10,680 nt of DNA, taken from CAZWES01 sp964632395. GTDB lineage: Bacteria > Patescibacteriota > Gracilibacteria > Peribacterales > Peribacteraceae. Both the position numbers and the translations under genes were made by a program. The stretch covers positions 1 through 10,680 of the forward strand of contig CAZWES010000029.1 in NCBI GenBank assembly GCA_964632395.1, in the 5' to 3' direction. Numbering within the stretch: the first letter of the stretch is position 1; each line of letters opens with the position of its first letter. Shown one piece after another: positions 5,748 to 10,680 of this stretch. The notes under the pieces are model-generated. The model saw only the letters and a program-made list of their open reading frames with translations, had not been told where the DNA came from and searched no databases.

Positions 5748-5825
5748 GGCGAGCGTAGCTCAGTTGGTTAGAGCGGCTGGTTGTGGTCCAGCAGGTCGTG
5801 GGTTCAATTCCCATCGCTCGCCCCA
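5748..5825 (+). tRNA. tRNA-His (anticodon GTG)
   Basis: A complete cloverleaf. Acceptor GCGAGCG (5749-5755) pairs with CGCTCGC (5815-5821); T8-A9; D arm GCTC/GAGC (5758-5774); anticodon arm GCTGG/CCAGC with loop TTGTGGT and anticodon GTG at 5783-5785; T arm GTGGG/CCCAT with TTCAATT loop. The extra G-1 (5748) and C73 (5822), the identity pair used by histidyl-tRNA synthetase, are both encoded, as is CCA (5823-5825). Confidence 0.97.
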
Positions 5826-5905
5826 CAGGTGAATTCGAGACGAGCCCGAGCCCCGAAGGGGCGACGGGCGAGCCCGAAGATCCTGTGCCCGCCGAAGCGG
5901 GATCG
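5826..5905. repeat. GC-rich hairpin repeats directly after tRNA-His
   Basis: Begins at the base after the tRNA CCA. A two-step hairpin GCCCG-A-GCCCC-GAA-GGGGC-GA-CGGGC (5844-5869) is followed by CCCGC-CGAA-GCGGG (5888-5901). GAGCCCGA occurs twice (5842-5849 and 5870-5877). Neither hairpin has a T-run, so this is a repeat cluster rather than a standard terminator, though it may still protect or process the tRNA 3' end. Confidence 0.5.
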
Positions 5906-5913
5906 CAAACGAC

Positions 5914-6108
5914 ATGATAAAATTAATAACAAACACTGAAGGTCCGAAAAATAAACCTCACCTAAAAGAACTCTGTAGAGCAAAAGAAGTAGTATGCGAT
6001 TTTTTGTATGGAGAAAACGAGTACAAATCAACAGGTGAATCACTCGATCGGTATTTTATGACGTATGGAATTGCTGCGAGGATGCAACACAAAATTGGAT
6101 GTAGATAG
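5914..6108 (+). CDS. Small hypothetical protein (64 aa)
   Basis: An ATG-initiated ORF immediately after the tRNA-linked repeats. The product is soluble and mixed-charge, with a helix-like KPHLKELCRAKEVVCDFLYG stretch and an aromatic segment DRYFMTYGIAARMQ, and three cysteines (residues 21, 28, 63). It is visibly AT-richer than the flanking genes, in keeping with recently acquired DNA. No Shine-Dalgarno or obvious -10 lies just upstream, and I recognise no domain. It could be a 3' fragment of a longer gene. Confidence 0.4.
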   Translation: MIKLITNTEGPKNKPHLKELCRAKEVVCDFLYGENEYKSTGESLDRYFMTYGIAARMQHKIGCR

Positions 6109-6109
6109 C

Positions 6110-6139
6110 TTGACAGCCAAGTTGCCCGAGTAATACCAT
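6110..6139 (+). promoter_or_regulatory. Possible sigma-70 promoter of the 110-aa ORF
   Basis: Consensus TTGACA (6110-6115), 18-nt spacer, TACCAT (6134-6139, 4 of 6). It starts right after the preceding stop codon and would give a leader of about 24 nt. Confidence 0.35.
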
Positions 6140-6169
6140 TCGCCCCTTACTTCTTTCACCAACCAAAAC

Positions 6170-6502
6170 ATGAAAGGATCCGAAGCAAAGGCTCAATTCT
6201 CAATAGAGCACACATCAGATACTCAACTGGCTGAAGAAGCAATACGTCTTAAACAACATAGAGAAAGGAATGGCAGAAGAACTCAAAGAAGTATTAAAAC
6301 ACGAATCCGACGTGTTATTGCAGAAGCCAGACGCAGAAGACTTCCCATCGCAATTATGAAGGAAGATGAACAAAACAAGATGCAAATTGCAAAGCAACAG
6401 CGTCGAGAGATGGAACTTGAGAGAGGGCGTGCCGCAAGAGAGAGGCAGGAAGCAGAACGAAGAAGTAGATATGGCTATAGTCACTCCTGGTCAACCTTCT
6501 AA
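6170..6502 (+). CDS. Arg/Glu-rich, coiled-coil-like hypothetical protein (110 aa)
   Basis: ATG at 6170 to TAA at 6500-6502, ending 5 bp from the convergent PKD gene. The product is very rich in Arg, Glu, Gln and Lys, with a basic centre (RNGRRTQRSIKTRIRR, about residues 34-49) and a long uninterrupted helix (about 64-98: EDEQNKMQIAKQQRREMELE and onward) that could form a coiled coil. It has no signal peptide, membrane segment or cysteines. The charge suggests a nucleic-acid or protein-binding role, but I recognise no domain and assign none. A TTGACA promoter candidate is upstream. Confidence 0.45.
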   Translation: MKGSEAKAQFSIEHTSDTQLAEEAIRLKQHRERNGRRTQRSIKTRIRRVIAEARRRRLPIAIMKEDEQNKMQIAKQQRREMELERGRAARERQEAERRSRYGYSHSWSTF

Positions 6503-6507
6503 TAAAG

Positions 6508-9213
6508 CTAATTCTTATCTTTTTTCTCATTGCCCTGAGTCTGGTTTTCTGATTCGGGCAACTCCGCCTCCACAATCGCAATAGTCTCATCATCCTTTTT
6601 TTTATCGTCTGATTTTTGATCCGGAGATGGCTGAGGCGGAGGAGTAGGTGTCACACCAGCTGCAGTATCAGATGGAGTGGTTCCGGAAATCTCCGCAGGC
6701 GGAGGAGTTTTTTGAGTTTGACCTTCCTCCGCTGCTTTTTCCATTCCCTGCTCAAGCCAATTTGGAACCTGGGCTCCTTCATTTGGTGACACTGAAGGTG
6801 TTGGCTCCGGAGTTTTTTTCTCAGTCGGAGCTACAGGCTGCTCAGCTTGTCTTGGTGGCTCGGGTGGTGGCGGTGGTGGTGCGGGAGTTTGAGGTGGTTC
6901 GGGTGCAGACACAGGAGTCTCCTCCTTTTTTGGAGGAGCTTGCGGAGCTGCTTCTGGCTGACCCTGTGTAGCCTGAAGCCATGGTGGCAATGATTCCTGG
7001 GTTTGTGGCTTTGGAGGCTGGGGAGGCTCTTCTGTTTTTGGGGCTTCGGTTGCAATTTCCTCTGTCGGAGACGCCCCAGCTTGTCCTGAGCTTGTCGAAG
7101 GAGGCGTCTCTACGACGTCGGGTGTTGCAACCTCTTCCTTTTTTTCTTCAACTGAAGATTTCACCTCTGCCGCAGGCGGCTGAACGATGTCTGCTAATGG
7201 ATCTTCTTCTTTCTGTTCTTCTTTGACCTCAACCTCTGGCTCTGCTTCCAACTTGACCGGAGGAGGCTCCGCGGGTTTTTCCGGTTCTGATGGAACGGAT
7301 GCTGCTTCAATTATCTCTGCAACACTTTCTTCTTCTCCTTCTTCTATCTTCTCCTCCTCTAATCCCCCCTGGCCTCCGTAGCCTTGGCGAAGGGGGCTCC
7401 TCCTCTCCTCTTCTTTCTTACCCCTGAACAATTCCTGAATTTTCACACCCCTCTGCTTTGCAAAAACAAACGCGATACCTGCAAATATTCCTCCAACAAC
7501 TATCAGAAATAGAAGAACGAAGATGAATATCTTAAAAATTGAGGCAATCGAACTAAGAATTGAAGAAAGAGCCCCACCCTCACCATCATCTGATGGAACA
7601 ACCTGAACTCCTTCCACACTGACTTCCGTTTTGGCTGATACAATTTCGCGCTCCGATGCCATATCAAAAAGGCTCAAGCTGACCTCGTAAGTTCCTGATT
7701 CTGAATATTGATGTGAAGGCGTAAGCAAATAACTTTTCTCTCCATCACCAAACTTCCACGTTGGGGAAAATGAATGTATATCTATCCCCTCTCCCGCTAC
7801 AGGCTTGAGCGAAACACTGAGCCCTTCGGTCGTAACATCTATCTTCAATTCTTTTTCCCCAAGTGACGTATCCAACATGTCATCATCTGAATCTTCGTCA
7901 TAAGACTCTGATCGTACTGTGAATTTTGAGGACACCGTTGAAATTTTTGACCTTAGTTGATCATAAATAGTCACGCGAACAGGAAGTACACCGGGGGCAT
8001 CAGGTTCGAGCAGAAGCGAAGGTTCGTTTGTTTCTGAATCAACATTCCCGTCGCTCTGCAAATCCCATTCGAATGACGTAGCGGACTCAGGCACATCTTC
8101 AATCGTTAACGTGAATTTCTCACCCACTCTGATCACATCTGCATCAGAAATAATTCTTAGGCCGCTTCTTTCAGTTGATGATCCTTCATCCGGCATTGCG
8201 CCTGTAAAACGAATCATTCGTGAAACACTTGAGGTTTGCCCGTCACCTCTTTGAACAGTCAAGACGATTTTCCTTTCACGTTTTCCACCGACTGACCTCA
8301 TGAACATTGCAATCTCTTTCCCGCTTCGTTCAAACTGAGATCCGGCAACATCCTGATCATTATCCGCAACTCCATCGCCATCACTGTCCACATCAAGATT
8401 AAGATCCAGTGAATATCTTTGAGCACCACCCGTGGACCCACTTGCATCAAAACTTATAACTCCACCTTTTGCGGGGATGGTGATGAGCCCCATTTGGGAA
8501 CTTGTTATCGGGAATGTGATGAGATTGGGCACAAGCGGAACTTCCGGGCTGAATGCAACTTTGATATTTGTTCTACTTACTTCGCCCTGCATTCCAAAAA
8601 CTGTGAGCTGAATCTCGCGCTCCACCTCACCCGGTGCAGGCACGATGCTCACTGGGAAACTTTCCCCAGCATAAAAAGAAGGATGTGATCTGTTATCAGC
8701 ATCATTCCCACTATCACCATCTCCATCTGAATCTGAATCGGTATTTGTGTCTACGTGGTATTCGCGAATTTTTCCTGTTGATTCATCCATATACAAAAGC
8801 ATCGAGCCGCCATAGAGTGGAAGTGTGACAACCTGATCGGAAGATGCAGGCGGCTCAGTTCTTAAGACCGCGCGAACGAAAGATTGATCTGATGGTGAAA
8901 TCTCAATCGCAGGCTGTGGAGTTACTTTGAATGAATGCATCTCCTCTCTTCCATTTGCACCGGTGATGGTTACCGAAAGATCAGTAGGTGATGCATCGGG
9001 CATTGTGTACATAAAAAATCTTCCGGCCTGAGCGGAAATGATTTGATCATCCCTTGTTAGAGTCCATGAATAGGAAGACTCCTCAAGCTCTGTTTCCACT
9101 CCAAATGTAAAGGGCTCTCCGTTTGTGACGTTCAGCTCAGCTTCCTCCGCATGCGCAATGCCTGCAAAACTCGTGATAAGTGCCGTACATATGATGATGA
9201 AAATCGCATTCAA
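6508..9213 (-). CDS. Secreted/membrane-anchored PKD-domain protein with Pro/Glu-rich cytoplasmic tail
   Basis: A 901-aa protein, last gene of the operon. Signal peptide (1-22, ends AHA), then an extracytoplasmic region of Ig/PKD-like beta domains to about 540. It has three Asp-rich, calcium-loop-like inserts (about 155-173, 270-288, 384-393; for example DSDGDG) and a textbook PKD motif at 486-517 (WKFGDG ... HQYSESGTYEVSL). One transmembrane helix (560-585) is followed by KQR and a 315-residue low-complexity tail rich in Pro, Glu, Lys and Gln. The tail holds two P-x-W-L motifs (LPPWLQ at 742-747, VPNWLE at 816-821) and two repeat-derived inserts (607-617, 706-712). The start is TTG at 9213, the only start giving the full signal peptide; an in-frame TGA lies two codons upstream. 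It begins 7 nt after the VirB2-like gene. Likely role (inference): surface adhesion or scaffold subunit working with the two VirB2-like proteins. Confidence 0.82.
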   Translation of the reverse strand: MNAIFIIICTALITSFAGIAHAEEAELNVTNGEPFTFGVETELEESSYSWTLTRDDQIISAQAGRFFMYTMPDASPTDLSVTITGANGREEMHSFKVTPQPAIEISPSDQSFVRAVLRTEPPASSDQVVTLPLYGGSMLLYMDESTGKIREYHVDTNTDSDSDGDGDSGNDADNRSHPSFYAGESFPVSIVPAPGEVEREIQLTVFGMQGEVSRTNIKVAFSPEVPLVPNLITFPITSSQMGLITIPAKGGVISFDASGSTGGAQRYSLDLNLDVDSDGDGVADNDQDVAGSQFERSGKEIAMFMRSVGGKRERKIVLTVQRGDGQTSSVSRMIRFTGAMPDEGSSTERSGLRIISDADVIRVGEKFTLTIEDVPESATSFEWDLQSDGNVDSETNEPSLLLEPDAPGVLPVRVTIYDQLRSKISTVSSKFTVRSESYDEDSDDDMLDTSLGEKELKIDVTTEGLSVSLKPVAGEGIDIHSFSPTWKFGDGEKSYLLTPSHQYSESGTYEVSLSLFDMASEREIVSAKTEVSVEGVQVVPSDDGEGGALSSILSSIASIFKIFIFVLLFLIVVGGIFAGIAFVFAKQRGVKIQELFRGKKEEERRSPLRQGYGGQGGLEEEKIEEGEEESVAEIIEAASVPSEPEKPAEPPPVKLEAEPEVEVKEEQKEEDPLADIVQPPAAEVKSSVEEKKEEVATPDVVETPPSTSSGQAGASPTEEIATEAPKTEEPPQPPKPQTQESLPPWLQATQGQPEAAPQAPPKKEETPVSAPEPPQTPAPPPPPPEPPRQAEQPVAPTEKKTPEPTPSVSPNEGAQVPNWLEQGMEKAAEEGQTQKTPPPAEISGTTPSDTAAGVTPTPPPQPSPDQKSDDKKKDDETIAIVEAELPESENQTQGNEKKDKN
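7068..7110. repeat. Palindromic repeat inserted in the PKD gene tail
   Basis: A 43-bp element bounded by the perfect 8-bp inverted repeat GAGACGCC / GGCGTCTC, with the core TCCTGAGC...GTCGAAGGA shared with the intergenic repeat at 9647-9678. It is translated in frame as STSSGQA with flanks, in the disordered tail. Confidence 0.7.
7364..7398. repeat. Second repeat inserted in the PKD gene, just after the membrane helix
   Basis: Bounded by the inverted repeat CCCCCT (7365-7370) / AGGGGG (7391-7396). It is translated as PLRQGYGGQGG (607-617), out of character with the Glu/Lys sequence on both sides. Its core differs from the TCCTGAGC family, so it is a different repeat type. Confidence 0.6.
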
Positions 9214-9220
9214 AAGTCAC

Positions 9221-9613
9221 TCAGGAAAATAATGCGGGGAGTTCAATTATGAAGAATCCAACTATCACCCTAACGAAGAATATTACGAGCAGGCCGATTA
9301 TCGTGTAGATGATTATCTTGCGTGCACGTTGCGAACTTGTTTCCGATCCCATTCCAAGGATCAAGAAAAATCCTGCAACTATGATCGTCAAAACCGCGAT
9401 GAGCGCAAGAAACGAAAGGGCAAAATTGATTACTCTTACGAGTACCTCACGAAAATCGCCGGTTTGCGGGGTTTCCACCAAATCGCCCAGCTGGCCAAGC
9501 CCATCCTCAATAAGTCCTGCCGAAACTCCCGGCGCAACCGCCTGCTCAGTCGTCAGTCCCATCGTGAGCCCGAACGCGAATGCAATGCCGAGGATTATGA
9601 GTGTGAATCGCAT
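9221..9613 (-). CDS. VirB2/TrbC-pilin-like two-helix membrane protein (second copy)
   Basis: A 130-aa protein with an N-terminal signal/hydrophobic segment (1-20), a short polar region (21-60) and two membrane helices (about 62-86 and 99-124). The loop between the helices is basic: GMGSETSSQRARKI (87-100). That is the layout of VirB2/TrbC-type pilins and of the small membrane proteins often found in CPR secretion or pilus loci. It is a clear paralogue of the gene at 9688-10122; the shared pattern is ILG.GS....QRARKI.I...GL.VI. It ends with FIIELPALFS-TGA, 7 nt before the PKD gene start, so translation is probably coupled. The start ATG at 9613 has no Shine-Dalgarno. No ATPase or other type IV secretion component is in view, so function is inferred from topology and context. 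Confidence 0.72.
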   Translation of the reverse strand: MRFTLIILGIAFAFGLTMGLTTEQAVAPGVSAGLIEDGLGQLGDLVETPQTGDFREVLVRVINFALSFLALIAVLTIIVAGFFLILGMGSETSSQRARKIIIYTIIGLLVIFFVRVIVGFFIIELPALFS

Positions 9614-9646
9614 TTTGTGTTTATTAGATTATTGACGAGTTGTAGA

Positions 9647-9678
9647 GTGTCGTCCTGAGCACGGTCGAAGGACGACAC
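9647..9678. repeat. Intergenic palindromic repeat between the two VirB2-like genes
   Basis: Perfect 9-bp inverted repeat GTGTCGTCC (9647-9655) / GGACGACAC (9670-9678) with a 14-nt loop. It shares TCCTGAGC and GTCGAAGGA with the in-gene element at 7068-7110. In the operon mRNA it would form a stable hairpin without a T-run, and could set different amounts of the two neighbouring proteins. Confidence 0.75.
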
Positions 9679-9687
9679 GCGTGCAAA

Positions 9688-10122
9688 TTACGTACTCCCA
9701 CTCGCAGTAGCCAGATCAACAATAAATTCTACGAGCACAAAAGCAAAAATGATCACAACAAGCCCCACCGCCGCCCAGATCATAATCTTGCGGGCACGCT
9801 GGATACTTGCATCCGACCCAAAACCAAGAATGAACATAAAGCCGGAAACAACAAACGCAACAACTGCGAATATTCCGGCAAAGAGCAGTACAAAGTTGAT
9901 GATGTCTGCAATTGCGCTGATGATGTCTTCCTCGGACCTGATACCTGTATCCTCCTCTTCAATTTCTTCTCGTGCCTCATCAAGCCCCCCGAGCAGACCC
10001 TCGCCGTCAAAAACTGATGCAAGCAGAGGCGCATCCCCGGAGACCTGCGTATAGCCCACGGCCATCACTCCAATTAGGAATAATGAGGCAAGAAGCGGTC
10101 GGAAAATGGATTTCATGATCAT
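9688..10122 (-). CDS. VirB2/TrbC-pilin-like two-helix membrane protein (first copy)
   Basis: A 144-aa protein, first gene of the operon. Hydrophobic N-terminus (about 5-24), an acidic region (39-66, including EEIEEEDTG), two membrane helices (about 76-99 and 112-135) and the connecting basic loop GFGSDASIQRARKI (100-113), closely matching the paralogue downstream. The main difference from the paralogue is the acidic extracytoplasmic segment. The ATG at 10122 is 6 nt after an extended -10 (TGG-TAGAAT), so it is probably leaderless; the ATG two codons later is a possible alternative. It is read divergently from the STAS-like gene. The VirB2-like label rests on topology and the conserved loop; direct assembly into a pilus is unproven. 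Confidence 0.75.
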   Translation of the reverse strand: MIMKSIFRPLLASLFLIGVMAVGYTQVSGDAPLLASVFDGEGLLGGLDEAREEIEEEDTGIRSEEDIISAIADIINFVLLFAGIFAVVAFVVSGFMFILGFGSDASIQRARKIMIWAAVGLVVIIFAFVLVEFIVDLATASGST

Positions 10123-10128
10123 CTGTGT

Positions 10129-10157
10129 ATTCTACCACAAGAACTGTGTTTTGAAAA
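10129..10157 (-). promoter_or_regulatory. Promoter of the VirB2-like/PKD operon
   Basis: Minus strand TTTTCA (10152-10157), 17-nt spacer, TAGAAT (10129-10134) preceded by TGG. The hexamer ends 6 nt before the ATG, predicting a leaderless operon mRNA. The direct repeat AACTGTGTT (10142-10150 and 10156-10164) overlaps the -35 and could be a regulator site. Confidence 0.55.
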
Positions 10158-10172
10158 CTGTGTTGAACATAC

Positions 10173-10200
10173 TTGACACCATATCCGTCAAGAGTAGGCT
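10173..10200 (+). promoter_or_regulatory. Possible promoter of the STAS-like gene
   Basis: Consensus TTGACA (10173-10178), 16-nt spacer, weak TAGGCT (10195-10200), 11 nt before the ATG at 10212. The TTG inside the -35 is in frame with the gene but is an unlikely start for that reason. Confidence 0.35.
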
Positions 10201-10211
10201 TCTTCAAAATT

Positions 10212-10673
10212 ATGCCACCAAAAGCTCAGGAATATACCACTTATAATTGGCTTCCGGATGAGGAAAATTGCACAGCGATGGTCACTTTGGACGGGCCAAG
10301 TGGGATGCTGCTGGATGAAGAAGCATACGAAAAAACCTTGGAAGAATTAAGAGAATTAGAGTCAAAAAACCCCCGCACAATAATTATTGACGCGAAAAAA
10401 GTATGGATAGTTAGAGCAGAGGTGTTAGTAGCAATATTGGAACTGATTACTAAAATTGAAAACTGCAGAGAGCGCTCGATCCTTTTTATCGGATTAAGCC
10501 ATGAACTTAACGCATTGCTAACATTATTCGGCAAAGATCACTTGTTTGAATCACAAGGTGACATCGTCGCAGAGGCAGCTCCTGAAGAAACTCAGGACTC
10601 ACAAGCACATGTTCTGCAGGCAGCATTGAATAAGTTCAGATACATACTGGACTCCGGACGGGACTCCCTCTGA
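10212..10673 (+). CDS. STAS-like domain protein lacking the phosphorylatable Ser
   Basis: A 153-aa soluble protein. Residues about 22-120 follow the STAS (anti-sigma-factor antagonist) pattern: strand AMVTLDG, helix EEAYEKTLEELRELES, strand PRTIIID (D60), the loop/helix KVWIVRAEVLVAILELI, strand RSILFIGLS and the final helix NALLTLFGKDHLFES. In SpoIIAA-type proteins the loop after the D-containing strand has a phosphorylated Ser (D-S-S-G-L); here the aligned residues are R68-A69-E70-V71-L72, so partner-switching by Ser phosphorylation is not expected. A charged tail (121-153) follows. ATG at 10212 is preferred to the upstream in-frame TTG at 10173. It is divergent from the VirB2-like operon; whether it regulates that operon cannot be told from sequence. 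The STAS call is by pattern only. Confidence 0.55.
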   Translation: MPPKAQEYTTYNWLPDEENCTAMVTLDGPSGMLLDEEAYEKTLEELRELESKNPRTIIIDAKKVWIVRAEVLVAILELITKIENCRERSILFIGLSHELNALLTLFGKDHLFESQGDIVAEAAPEETQDSQAHVLQAALNKFRYILDSGRDSL

Positions 10674-10678
10674 GTCCC
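10660..10678 (+). terminator. Hairpin over the STAS-like stop codon
   Basis: GGGACT (10660-10665) / AGTCCC (10673-10678), 7-nt loop, overlapping the TGA. The window ends two bases later, so a following T-run cannot be checked. Confidence 0.3.
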
Positions 10679-10680
10679 TA

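Noticed and set aside
5748..6502. Genomic island integrated at the tRNA 3' end
   Set aside because: I see no direct repeat of the tRNA 3' end downstream and no integrase in the window.
6595..6610. A8G tract near the end of the PKD gene as a programmed frameshift site
   Set aside because: A -1 slip gives an immediate TGA after one codon and changes only the final 28 residues; low-complexity Lys codons explain the tract.
1..10680. UGA=Gly code (Gracilibacteria/Absconditabacteria)
   Set aside because: PrsW, the antitoxin, the second VirB2-like gene and the STAS-like gene end naturally at TGA, and no gene core contains an in-frame TGA. The single in-frame TGA between the two small ORFs at 5309-5578 is too weak to count.
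1..10680. CRISPR array, rRNA, insertion sequence or transposase
   Set aside because: No regularly spaced repeats, no rRNA-like sequence and no transposase motif were found; the repeats present are single short palindromes.

Overview
The window reads as chromosomal DNA of a Patescibacteria/CPR bacterium, most like the Peregrinibacteria/Peribacteria group. This is inferred from gene content, not from a marker gene. The support is an S41 protease carrying S-layer homology (SLH) repeats, a large signal-peptide/PKD/single-membrane-helix protein with a long Pro/Glu-rich tail beside two small VirB2-like membrane proteins, a small BECR-like family that I associate with CPR genomes, almost no Shine-Dalgarno sites, and many short palindromic repeats with the core TCCTGAGC. 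TAA, TAG and TGA all behave as stops, so the UGA=Gly code of Gracilibacteria is not indicated.

Layout. Bases 1-410 (minus) hold the 5' part of maf, running off the left edge and already interrupted in frame by a repeat. Bases 532-1013 (minus) hold a frameshifted BECR-like small protein, 19 bp downstream of an SLH-PDZ-S41 carboxyl-terminal protease (1033-2859, minus). Then come a gene-poor stretch with a start-less coding-like remnant on the plus strand (3123-3404) and a PrsW-type intramembrane protease (3310-4656, minus). Divergent from PrsW is a type II toxin-antitoxin operon: a Phd/YefM-like antitoxin and a MazF/PemK-like toxin (4762-5335, plus). Bases 5309-5578 hold two very small minus-strand frames. 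Bases 5620-5905 hold tRNA-His (GUG) embedded in repeats, with a duplicated copy of its 5' end 110 bp upstream. Two small AT-richer or charged plus-strand ORFs follow (5914-6502). The right third (6508-10122, minus) is a three-gene operon: two VirB2-like two-helix proteins, then a 901-residue secreted/membrane-anchored PKD protein. A divergent STAS-like gene (10212-10673, plus) closes the window.

How the genes fit together. Several products act at or in the cytoplasmic membrane or outside it: the SLH-linked protease, PrsW, the two VirB2-like proteins and the PKD protein. The strongest candidate for a poorly described system is the 10122-6508 operon, which could be a cell-surface or pilus-like assembly whose cytoplasmic tail carries two P-x-W-L motifs. 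A second theme is expression. Several genes have a good -10 hexamer, often with an extended TGn, only 6-13 nt before the start codon and no Shine-Dalgarno site, which predicts leaderless or nearly leaderless mRNAs. A third theme is small palindromic repeats that sit between genes and also inside reading frames, where they are translated as extra peptide segments (Maf and the PKD protein tail).
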